DNA from: Mayfieldus sp038329895
Lineage (GTDB): Bacteria > Actinomycetota > Thermoleophilia > Solirubrobacterales > 70-9
DNA: 64,000 nt
Assembly: GCA_038329895.1 (NCBI GenBank)
Contig: JBBQNM010000003.1
Location: 16,051 to 80,050 of the forward strand
Direction of reading: 5' to 3'
The notes below the pieces were generated by a model, which had not been told where the DNA came from, ran no database searches, and saw only the letters and a list, made by a program, of their open reading frames with translations. A program made the translations under genes and the position numbers. This document shows, piece by piece, positions 25,168 through 32,472 of the stretch; within the stretch, counting starts at the first letter, position 1; the number at the start of each line of letters is the position of its first letter.

Positions 25168-25674
25168 TCAGGCCCCGGGCTTGGTGACCATCAGATAGAC
25201 GGCCGCAACGAGAAGGATCCCGGTGATCGTTCCGACGATTCCCTCGAGGCGGGCCTGCCGCTGATACTCGTCGGAAAGGACCACCTCTCCATCGCCCGAG
25301 GCCGCGATGTCGCGCTCGGCCATCGGAGCCAAACGCCGGTCGGTGGGAATGAAGTAACCGCCGAGCAGCCCTCCGATGATGAAGACGATCACGAACGCGC
25401 CGCTGACCCAGAACTTGCCGAACCCCCAGTTTCCCTTGCTGACCAGGTAGATCCCGGTCCCCAGGACGATCACCAGGGCCGGCGTCGTAAGCCGCTGGTT
25501 GATCGCGAGCTGCAGCCGGTGGACATAGGGGAGGTGCCGCGGGCTTACCTTCATTGCGACCGGAAACATGATCGCCTCGGCGAAGGTGGCACCGAACCCG
25601 ACCATCACCGCGGTGATGTGGATGAAGACGGAGAACTGGTAGGTGGTGACCGCGAGAACTGAAGCGCCGCTCAT
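25168..25674 (-). CDS. DUF2269-like integral membrane protein
   Basis: 168 residues from ATG 25674, which overlaps the prmA stop as ATGA; the longer frame to 25701 was not used for that reason. Four membrane helices lie at about 15-40, 62-85, 90-115 and 140-163, with conserved-looking loops containing FIHITAVMVGFGATF and LQLAINQRLTTPALV. It resembles DUF2269 proteins of unknown function. Its position between prmA and murI is probably incidental operon packing. Confidence 0.65.
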   Translation of the reverse strand: MSGASVLAVTTYQFSVFIHITAVMVGFGATFAEAIMFPVAMKVSPRHLPYVHRLQLAINQRLTTPALVIVLGTGIYLVSKGNWGFGKFWVSGAFVIVFIIGGLLGGYFIPTDRRLAPMAERDIAASGDGEVVLSDEYQRQARLEGIVGTITGILLVAAVYLMVTKPGA

Positions 25675-26492
25675 CTGGGCGCGAACGATATCGAGGCCCA
25701 ATCGCCCTGATTCCGCCGCAACCGCTCCTCAAGGCCAACGACCCCAAACGCGGCGCTGACATCGTCGGCCTCGGAAGTCAACAGCCCTGAGCAGATGAGG
25801 TGCTGCGGGAGCTTGCCACCCTCCAACCCAGAGGCGATCTGCCGCAGCAGTGGCGAAGTCAGGTTGGCTACTACGGTCGGCGCGAGGGCCGGCAGCTTCT
25901 GGCGCAGGTTGAGCCTGCTCAGCTCAAGCTCGACGGCGTTGGCGGCGGCGTTGTCGGCCGCCGCCTGCAGAGAGGCCGGCTCGTGGTCGCAGGCGCGGAC
26001 CGGGTTCCAACCGAGCTTTGCGGCCGCGATCGCCAGCACCCCGGACCCGGTGCCGAGGTCGATCAGGCCCCCGTCGGCGTCGCCGCCGTCGGCCAACTCG
26101 ACCAGCGCCTCGATGCACATGCGGGTGGTCGCGTGGGCGCCGGTGCCAAAGGCGCGGCCGGGGTCGATGACCACGTCGATTGCCTCGGGGTGCGGCTCGG
26201 CCCACGAGGGACGCACCCAGACGCGGCCACTGACCAGCAACGGCTGATGGAAGTCCTGCCAGCGGTCGGCCCAGTCGTCGGGGACCTCAGTGGCGTCGAC
26301 CTCCACCGTTCCCTCGCCGGTGGCCGCTTCGATCTGACCTAGATCCGGCAGCTCGCCTTCGGCCCCGTAGATCGCGTACTCGACGTAGCCGTCGCCGTGC
26401 TCCTCCTCGAACCCGTTAGGCGCAAGGACCGCGAGCTCGCCGAGCACCAGCTCTGCCTGCTCCGGCCGGCAGCGGACCGCGAGGCGGATCAA
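25671..26492 (-). CDS. prmA: Ribosomal protein L11 methyltransferase
   Basis: 273 residues, TTG start overlapping the dnaJ stop (TTGA). The substrate-recognition N-domain (about 1-95) precedes the SAM methyltransferase: DPGRAFGTGAHATTRMC, LIDLGTGSGVLAIAAAKLG and VVANLTSPLL, where PrmA usually has an NI(L/M)-type motif. It trimethylates L11. The dnaJ-prmA pairing is common in Gram-positive bacteria. Confidence 0.93.
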   Translation of the reverse strand: MIRLAVRCRPEQAELVLGELAVLAPNGFEEEHGDGYVEYAIYGAEGELPDLGQIEAATGEGTVEVDATEVPDDWADRWQDFHQPLLVSGRVWVRPSWAEPHPEAIDVVIDPGRAFGTGAHATTRMCIEALVELADGGDADGGLIDLGTGSGVLAIAAAKLGWNPVRACDHEPASLQAAADNAAANAVELELSRLNLRQKLPALAPTVVANLTSPLLRQIASGLEGGKLPQHLICSGLLTSEADDVSAAFGVVGLEERLRRNQGDWASISFAPR

Positions 26493-27601
26493 CCGAAGGC
26501 GCGGCGCACGCGGGAGAGGAAACCCTCCTGCGACGTCTGAAGATTGTGGGACTCGATCGTGTCGTTCAGCTGTTGCGCCAGCTCAAGTTGCTCGTCGCTG
26601 AGGTTGCCTGGCACAACGACGTTCAGCACCACGCGCTGATCACCTCGGGACCGGCCCCCAAGCCGCGGTAGGCCGAGGCCGCGCAGAAGAACCTCGGTGC
26701 CTCCCTGGGACCCTGGCGGCACCGACACAACTCGTTTCCCCTCGAGCGTCTCGACGCTCACCGTGGTGCCAATCATTGCCACCGTCGCCGGCACGTCGAC
26801 GATCGAGACCAGATCCTCGCCGTCGCGGTGGAAGCGCTCGTCCTCGGCCACCCGCACCTCGACATACAGGTCCCCCGGCCGGCCACCGGGCTCGCCGGCG
26901 TGGCCGGCTCCCGAGATGCGGAGGCGCTGCCCGTCCTCGATGCCGGGCGGCACCTCGAGGTCGAAGTGTCGGATGCCGGCCTTTCGCCCCGCCCCGTCGC
27001 AGGCCTCACACGCGGTCTCGGCGACCCGCCCGTCGCCGCGGCAGGCCTCGCAGGTCGCAGCCCGGACGAGTTGTCCGAAGGTGGTGCGGGAGACGTAGCG
27101 AATCTGGCCGCTGCCACCGCAGCGGTCGCAGGTACTGATCGGCGTGCCGGGTTCGGCTCCGTTGCCGTTGCACCGTTCGCAGGCCATCACCGCGTCGAAG
27201 CTGAGCTCGCGGGCCGCCCCCGTTGCAACCTCCTCGAGCTTCACTTCGACCGTCGCCACGACGTCGCCCCCGCCGGCGGGGCCGCGGGAGAAGCCGAACG
27301 GATCTCCGGCGCCGAAGAAGGCCTGGAAGATGTCCTCGATCGAGCCGAAGCCGGCGCTGCGCGGCGACCAACCGCCGGAGCGCAGCCCCTCGCGGCCGAA
27401 GGAATCGTAGGTCTGACGCCGCCACGGGTCGGACAGCACCTCGTACGCCTCCGCCGCTTCTTTGAATTTCTCCTCCGCCTCGGGGTCGTGGGAGTTGACG
27501 TCGGGGTGCAGCTCGCGGGCCAGTCGCCGGAACGCCTTCTTGACCTCCTGCTCGGAGGCCGCCCGCTCGACGCCGAGCACGTCGTAGTAGTCGCGGCTCA
27601 T
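26489..27601 (-). CDS. dnaJ: Chaperone DnaJ
   Basis: 370 residues. J domain (1-70) with the HPD tripeptide in LARELHPDVNSHD, a Gly/Phe-rich stretch (75-125), four zinc-finger repeats CERCNGNG, CDRCGGSG, CEACRGDG and CEACDGAG (about 140-215), and the C-terminal substrate-binding domains. It stimulates DnaK. Located 4 nt downstream of hrcA, as in many actinobacteria with an hrcA-dnaJ2 unit; dnaK and grpE are not in the window, so this is probably the second DnaJ. Confidence 0.96.
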   Translation of the reverse strand: MSRDYYDVLGVERAASEQEVKKAFRRLARELHPDVNSHDPEAEEKFKEAAEAYEVLSDPWRRQTYDSFGREGLRSGGWSPRSAGFGSIEDIFQAFFGAGDPFGFSRGPAGGGDVVATVEVKLEEVATGAARELSFDAVMACERCNGNGAEPGTPISTCDRCGGSGQIRYVSRTTFGQLVRAATCEACRGDGRVAETACEACDGAGRKAGIRHFDLEVPPGIEDGQRLRISGAGHAGEPGGRPGDLYVEVRVAEDERFHRDGEDLVSIVDVPATVAMIGTTVSVETLEGKRVVSVPPGSQGGTEVLLRGLGLPRLGGRSRGDQRVVLNVVVPGNLSDEQLELAQQLNDTIESHNLQTSQEGFLSRVRRAFG

Positions 27602-27605
27602 GTGG

Positions 27606-28628
27606 CTATTCGTAGACCGACTCGAAGTAGCGCGACAGCTCGCGGGCGGTGTCGCGCACCGAGACGATCGCCGTCGCGTAGTCCATTCGCAGCGGCCCCA
27701 CTACGCCCACCGAACCGAGGTTGCGGTAGCCGAGCCCGTAGTTGGCGCCCACCACGCTCACCGAGCGCAACTCGGGCTGGGGGTTCTCGTCGCCGATCCA
27801 GAGGAAGACGGAGCGCTCGTCGAGCGCCGAGCGCAGCATGCGCAGCACGCTGGCGCGTCGCTCCAGTGTTCGCATCAGGCGGTCGATGTCGGGTAGGTCG
27901 CCGAAATGGCTCTCGGAGAGCAGACTCGCGGCTCCCTCCATGTAAAGCTGCTGCTCCCCCGCCCCCTCGAGCGAGCTGAACGCGGTGCGGATGCTGCTCA
28001 GGAACCGCTGCTCGGCCCGGCCGAGCTCGGGATCCGCGAGCCGGCCGGCGATCATCCTCGCACCGAGACCGAGACCGGAAAGTCGTTCGTTGAGGTACTC
28101 GGAGGCCCATTCGACCACGCCCGGGTCCACCGGCTCGTCGAAGCTGAAGGTGCGTTTGGTGACCGCGCCCGCGGAGCTGATCACCACCACCATCACGACG
28201 TTGGGCTGAAGCAGGAGCGCCTCGACGCGGTGGATGGTTGCGGTGTCCAGCGGCGGCGCCGTGACCAGCGCGACCAGGTCGGTCATCTTCGACAGGGCGG
28301 CGGTCGTCTCGCGCATCGCGTCGTCGACCTCGCGACGCATCCTCGACAGCTCCAGCTCCACTCCAACCCCGCTCGATCGAGGCTCGGAGGCGAGCAGCCC
28401 CTCGACATAGGTCCTGTAGCCGGAATCGGTTGGGACGCGGCCGGCGGAGGTGTGCGGGTGAGTCAGGAACCCCGCCCCCTCGAGGGCCGAGAGCTCGGCC
28501 CGCACGGTGGATGGGCTCCAGACGATCTCCTTCTTTCCTGCAAGCGCCTTCGACCCGACGGGCTTTCCGGACTCGAGGTGCGCATCGACAACGCACCGCA
28601 GGATCAATTCCTGGCGCTCGTTCAGCAT
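27606..28628 (-). CDS. hrcA: Heat-shock repressor HrcA
   Basis: 340 residues. The winged-helix N-domain (about 1-75) has SPSTVRAELSALEGAGFLTHPHTSAGR, the conserved DNA-contact and AGR motif, followed by the GAF-like dimer domain (about 95-330; GYRNLGSVGVVGPLRMDY). HrcA represses heat-shock genes through CIRCE elements and is activated by GroEL. I looked for CIRCE (TTAGCACTC-N9-GAGTGCTAA) upstream of hrcA and dnaJ and found none, so its targets lie elsewhere. Confidence 0.95.
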   Translation of the reverse strand: MLNERQELILRCVVDAHLESGKPVGSKALAGKKEIVWSPSTVRAELSALEGAGFLTHPHTSAGRVPTDSGYRTYVEGLLASEPRSSGVGVELELSRMRREVDDAMRETTAALSKMTDLVALVTAPPLDTATIHRVEALLLQPNVVMVVVISSAGAVTKRTFSFDEPVDPGVVEWASEYLNERLSGLGLGARMIAGRLADPELGRAEQRFLSSIRTAFSSLEGAGEQQLYMEGAASLLSESHFGDLPDIDRLMRTLERRASVLRMLRSALDERSVFLWIGDENPQPELRSVSVVGANYGLGYRNLGSVGVVGPLRMDYATAIVSVRDTARELSRYFESVYE

Positions 28629-28661
28629 GCGCCAATTCTAAGAGGGCTGGGCCCCAGAGCC

Positions 28662-29054
28662 CTACCGCTCTACTTCTGCCTCCGCATTGCGGATGACGCG
28701 TGTATCCCCCTGTTTCGCGACCCCCTCGGTGACGACCCTGTTGCCGTCGACTTCCTTGATCTCACCTGAGACGACGATCTCCTGCTCGGGGATGCCCATG
28801 CCCCGGAACTGGACCGAGAGCCGCTTCAGGGCTCGCGGGTCGCCGTCCGCGAGGTTGGCGTTCGCGCGGGCCACCAGGGCCATCATGTAGAGGCCGTGGA
28901 GGATGTTGCCGGGCAGGCCGACCTGCTTGGCGAACTCGGGATCGATGTGGATCGGATTGAAGTCACCCGAGGCGCCGGCGTAGCGATGCGGCAGGTACTT
29001 GTCCGGGGTCTCCTTCAGCTCCGGGATCGCGTCGCCCTGCTTGAGATCGGCCAA
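28662..29054 (-). CDS. MaoC-like (3R)-hydroxyacyl dehydratase subunit, HadB-like
   Basis: 130 residues, TTG 29054 start preceded by an AGGGGGG ribosome site. A hot-dog fold with the hydratase-2 motif SGDFNPIHIDPEFAKQVG (catalytic Asp and His) and GNILHGLYMMAL. It resembles HadB of mycobacterial FAS-II, which pairs with HadA to dehydrate 3-hydroxyacyl-ACP. The partner-like gene lies directly upstream with 1 nt between, supporting a heterodimer. The substrate in this organism is inferred. Confidence 0.82.
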   Translation of the reverse strand: MADLKQGDAIPELKETPDKYLPHRYAGASGDFNPIHIDPEFAKQVGLPGNILHGLYMMALVARANANLADGDPRALKRLSVQFRGMGIPEQEIVVSGEIKEVDGNRVVTEGVAKQGDTRVIRNAEAEVER

Positions 29055-29055
29055 T

Positions 29056-29496
29056 TCAGACCCCCCTCACTATGTTGGTCCAGATGCCGCGCACGGTCTG
29101 CTGGCCGTCCTGGTTCACCGACTCCGATTCGAATACGTAGAAGCCCTTGTCGTCCTTCTGGAAGACGTCGGTCAGGCTCGCGGTCGTCGTGACCTCGTCC
29201 CCCGAGCAGACCGGCTCGCCCCAGATGAATTCCTGGCCGCCGTGCACCATGGTCGCGAAATTGATCCCCACCTCGGGGTCGACGATTCCGGGCGCGATCG
29301 CCGGGGCGCTGTAGACCACGCAGAACATCGGCGGCGCGACGACGTCTCGATAGCCGGCCGCCACAGCCGCCTCGCGATCGTGATGAACCGGGTTCGCGGC
29401 GCCAACCACGTTCGCGAACTCGCGGATCTTCTCGCGCCCCGCCTGGTAGACGACCGGCGGCCATTGCTTCCCGACTGCGTCCTTCGAGACCGGCAT
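29056..29496 (-). CDS. MaoC N-terminal-like dehydratase subunit, HadA-like
   Basis: 146 residues from ATG 29496; the upstream frame to 29535 has no conserved sequence. A FAS1-dehydratase-type hot-dog domain: REKIREFANVVGAANPVHHD, VVAPPMFCVVYS, GINFATMVHGGQEFIWGEPV. The catalytic Asp/His pair is not in the standard form here, as in HadA, which is the non-catalytic partner. It forms a pair with the next gene. A role in fatty-acid or long-chain lipid elongation is inferred from mycobacterial HadAB. Confidence 0.82.
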   Translation of the reverse strand: MPVSKDAVGKQWPPVVYQAGREKIREFANVVGAANPVHHDREAAVAAGYRDVVAPPMFCVVYSAPAIAPGIVDPEVGINFATMVHGGQEFIWGEPVCSGDEVTTTASLTDVFQKDDKGFYVFESESVNQDGQQTVRGIWTNIVRGV

Positions 29497-29588
29497 CGCG
29501 GCGGCGGATTGTATTCGGGCCAACCGCGGCCGCAACTGTAGGTCCAGCCGACCTTGCCTTTCGGCGGGCCGCTGGTAGGTTCCCGCCG

Positions 29589-29909
29589 ATGATCATCACG
29601 ACGATGAACGACCTTCCGGGCTACACGATCGACGAGGTGCTGGGAGAGGTCTTCGGGCTCACCGTGAGGTCGCGCAACATCGGCTCCCAGATCGGCGCAA
29701 CGCTGAAGTCACTGGGCGGCGGCGAGCTGAAGGGGATGACCAAGATGCTCGCCGAGGGCCGTGCGCATGCGACCGAACGCCTGGTCGAGGAGGCGGAGGG
29801 CAAGGGCGCGAACGCGATCATCGCTTTTCGCTTCGACACCTCCGAGCTGGGCACCACCTGGACCGAGATCTGCGCCTACGGCACCGCGGTCAAGGCCACC
29901 AAGGCCTAG
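29589..29909 (+). CDS. YbjQ/UPF0145 family protein
   Basis: 106 residues, the family's normal length. Conserved features are LGEVFGLTVRSRNIGSQIGA, GGELKGMTKMLAEGRAHA and GANAIIAFRFDTSELG near the C-terminus. YbjQ proteins form pentameric rings of unknown function and are sometimes labelled heavy-metal-binding domains. The gene is divergent from the hadA-like gene with about 90 bp between, and the ATG follows a CCGCCG stretch with no obvious ribosome site. Confidence 0.88.
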   Translation: MIITTMNDLPGYTIDEVLGEVFGLTVRSRNIGSQIGATLKSLGGGELKGMTKMLAEGRAHATERLVEEAEGKGANAIIAFRFDTSELGTTWTEICAYGTAVKATKA

Positions 29910-29933
29910 CAGCAGACCTGCCAGGCTCTGGGC

Positions 29934-30212
29934 ATGAAGGAGGCTCCACCGCGCTGGTGGTCGATGCGGCGGGCCCAGAATCGCAAGCCCGCCACCTATC
30001 GCTGCCCGCTGTGCGGCAAATTCCTGCCGGCGCTGAGCGAGCACACGCTGATCGCCCCAGAGGGTGATACGAGCCGGCGGCGCCACGCTCACACCCGCTG
30101 CGTGATGCGCGCCCGCGAGGCTGGCCGGCTCCCGACCCGCGACGAGTGGCGGAGCATCCAGCCGAGGCCGCCCTCGGTCTGGCGGCGTCTGCTGCGGCGA
30201 ACGTCCGGCTAG
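29934..30212 (+). CDS. Small zinc-ribbon-like protein, hypothetical
   Basis: 92 residues, basic. One putative zinc site is visible: CPLC at about residues 24-27 paired with HAHTRC at about 51-56. The rest is Arg-rich. It lies 24 nt after the YbjQ gene and probably shares its transcript. Its stop overlaps the end of the opposite-strand SnoaL-like frame. I know no named family; nucleic-acid binding is only a guess from the ribbon and charge. Confidence 0.6.
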   Translation: MKEAPPRWWSMRRAQNRKPATYRCPLCGKFLPALSEHTLIAPEGDTSRRRHAHTRCVMRAREAGRLPTRDEWRSIQPRPPSVWRRLLRRTSG

Positions 30213-30636
30213 GGCGCGCCCGGAGCGCCCTGTTCCCCGGCCCGCGCTTCCTCTAGCGCCTGCTCGCGATCGGCATAGAGGTGCACCCGCGTCGCCAGCC
30301 CGTCGTGGTACTCGAGCATGTAATAGACGCGCATCTCCACCTCCACCCCGCTCCCCTTACCTATGCCGTGCTGCCGCGTCTTCATCAGCACGTGGTGCTC
30401 CCCCACCGGCTCGAAACCCTCCGCCTCGAGCTCGAAGGTCTCCCAAGCGTCGAGCCAGCGGCTCGCCCAGCGCAGCCAGCGTCGCGGCCCCGGAATTGCG
30501 CGGGATTGGCCAGGTCGGGGGGGCTGTAGATCTCGACGTCGGGGTCGAGGAGGTTCAGGAACGCCTCAATGTCACCCCGCTGAAAGGCCTCCAGCCCCTC
30601 GCGTGCGATCGCCAGGTTGCGTTCCTCCTCACTCAT
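30209..30636 (-). pseudogene. SnoaL-like/NTF2-fold protein, interrupted by a frameshift
   Basis: The N-terminal half (ATG 30636) reads EGLEAFQRGDIEAFLNLLDPD then FRGRDA, a typical SnoaL-like start. The C-terminal half (TRVHLYADREQALEEA) is in another frame. The conserved join WLRWASRWLDAWETFELE reads in the second frame, so one base appears to be missing near 30478-30482. Repaired, the product would be about 142 residues. It overlaps the lepA end by 8 nt, so it is downstream in the lepA transcript. Either a decayed gene or a sequencing/assembly error. Confidence 0.7.
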
Positions 30637-32422
30637 CGATCTCCAAGACGGCCAGGAACGCCTCCTGCGGCACCTCGACGGAACCTACCTGCTTCATCCG
30701 CTTCTTACCCTTCTTTTGCTTCTCCAACAGCTTTCGCTTGCGGGTCACGTCGCCGCCGTAGAGCTTCGCGGTCACGTCCTTGCGCAGCGCCTTCACGGTC
30801 TCGCGGGCCAGAACCCGGGAGCCGACCGCCGCCTGAACCGGGATGTCGAAGAGCTGGCGCGGGATCGTCTTCTGGAGCCGCTCGACCAGCGCCCGGCCGG
30901 CGTCGTAGGCCCTGTCGCGATGGACGATCTGGCTCAGCGCATCGACGGTCTCGCCGGCCAGCAGCACGTCGAGCTTGACCAGGTCGGAGGCTCGGTTGCC
31001 GATCGGCTCGTAGTCGAGCGAGGCGTAGCCACGGGTCGAGGACTTCAGCAGGTCGAAGAAGTCGAGCACGATCTCGGCCAGCGGCAGGTCGTAGCGAATC
31101 TGCACCCGCTGAGGAGACAGGTAGTGCATGTCGACGTGTGCCCCGCGCCGTCCCTGGCATAGCTCCATCACGGCGCCCACGTAATCGACTGGAGCGATGA
31201 TCGTGGCGCGGATGTAGGGCTCGCGGATCTCGGCGATCGAGGCCGGGTCGGGCATCTCGGTCGGACTGCGCACGTCAGCTGTCTCGCCGCCGATCAGCAT
31301 CACCTCGTAGCGGACGTTGGGGGTGGTCGCGAGCAGCTCGAGGTCGTATTCGCGCTCCAGGCGCTCGCGCACGATGTCCATGTGCAGCAGACCTAGAAAG
31401 CCGCAGCGAAACCCGAAGCCAAGCGCCTGCGAGGTCTCCGGATCATAGGAGAGCGCCGCGTCGTTCAGCGACAGGCGGTCGAGTGCGTCGCGGAGGTCCT
31501 CGTAGCGATCGGTGTCGATCGGATACAGCCCGCAGAAGACCATCGGCTTCACCTCGCGGTAGCCGGGCAGTGATTCGGCCGCTCGCCGACCGCGATCGGT
31601 CAGGGTGTCTCCTACCCGTAGCCGCGCCACATCTTTGATGCCCGTAATCACGTATCCAACCTCGCCGGCCGACAGCCCCGGCGCGGGCCGCATCTCCGGG
31701 GTGAAGAAGCCGATGTCGTCGATCTCGGCCTCGGTCCCGGCCTGCATGGCGACGATCTGGCCCCGCTTTGAGAACTTCCCGTCGACCATCCGAACGTAGG
31801 CGACGACGCCTCGGTACTGGTCGAACTCGGAGTCGAAGATCAGCGCCCGCGGGGGAGCCCCCTCGTCTCCGGCAGGGGGCGGGATCCGCTCGGCGATCGC
31901 CTCCAGGACCTCCACCACCCCCTCGCCGGTCTTCGCCGAGATGCGGTGGATCTTTCCCGGGTCGCCGCCGAGCAGGTCGGAGATTTCGCCGGCGACCCGA
32001 TCGGGCTCGGCGCCCGGCAGGTCGACCTTGTTGATCACCGGGATCAGCTCCAAACCGCTCTCGATGGCCATATAGGTGTTGGCGACCGTCTGCGCCTCCA
32101 CTCCCTGAGCCGCGTCGACGACCAGCAGCGCGCCCTCGCAGGCGGCGAGGCTACGCGAGACCTCGTAGGAGAAGTCGACGTGACCCGGGGTATCGATCAG
32201 ATGCAGGTGGTAGGTCTGGCCATCCGAGGCCCCGTACTCGACCCTCACCGCCTGCGCCTTGATCGTGATCCCCCGCTCACGCTCCAGATCCATCGAGTCG
32301 AGCACCTGGGCGCGCATCTTGCTCGGGTCGATGGCCCCGGTTATCTCCAGGATGCGGTCGGCCAGGGTCGACTTGCCGTGGTCGATGTGGGCGATGATCG
32401 AGAAGTTCCGGATTCGCTCCAT
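30629..32422 (-). CDS. lepA: Elongation factor 4 (LepA)
   Basis: 597 residues from ATG 32422; the open frame continues upstream to 32734 but without homology. GTPase motifs are IIAHIDHGKSTLADRI, RERGITIKAQ, DTPGHVDFSYEV and NKVDLPGAEPD. EF-G-like domains and the LepA-specific C-terminal domain follow (YGGDVTRKRKLLEKQKKGKK). LepA acts on the ribosome during initiation or stalled elongation. Length is normal. Confidence 0.97.
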   Translation of the reverse strand: MERIRNFSIIAHIDHGKSTLADRILEITGAIDPSKMRAQVLDSMDLERERGITIKAQAVRVEYGASDGQTYHLHLIDTPGHVDFSYEVSRSLAACEGALLVVDAAQGVEAQTVANTYMAIESGLELIPVINKVDLPGAEPDRVAGEISDLLGGDPGKIHRISAKTGEGVVEVLEAIAERIPPPAGDEGAPPRALIFDSEFDQYRGVVAYVRMVDGKFSKRGQIVAMQAGTEAEIDDIGFFTPEMRPAPGLSAGEVGYVITGIKDVARLRVGDTLTDRGRRAAESLPGYREVKPMVFCGLYPIDTDRYEDLRDALDRLSLNDAALSYDPETSQALGFGFRCGFLGLLHMDIVRERLEREYDLELLATTPNVRYEVMLIGGETADVRSPTEMPDPASIAEIREPYIRATIIAPVDYVGAVMELCQGRRGAHVDMHYLSPQRVQIRYDLPLAEIVLDFFDLLKSSTRGYASLDYEPIGNRASDLVKLDVLLAGETVDALSQIVHRDRAYDAGRALVERLQKTIPRQLFDIPVQAAVGSRVLARETVKALRKDVTAKLYGGDVTRKRKLLEKQKKGKKRMKQVGSVEVPQEAFLAVLEIDE

Positions 32423-32472
32423 TTCGGATCGCCAGTATGGCGGGGCGCGCCCAGGCGCCCTCGCCCCCGACC

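Noticed and set aside
28629..28661. CIRCE element expected before hrcA
   Set aside because: No TTAGCACTC-N9-GAGTGCTAA match on either strand upstream of hrcA or dnaJ.
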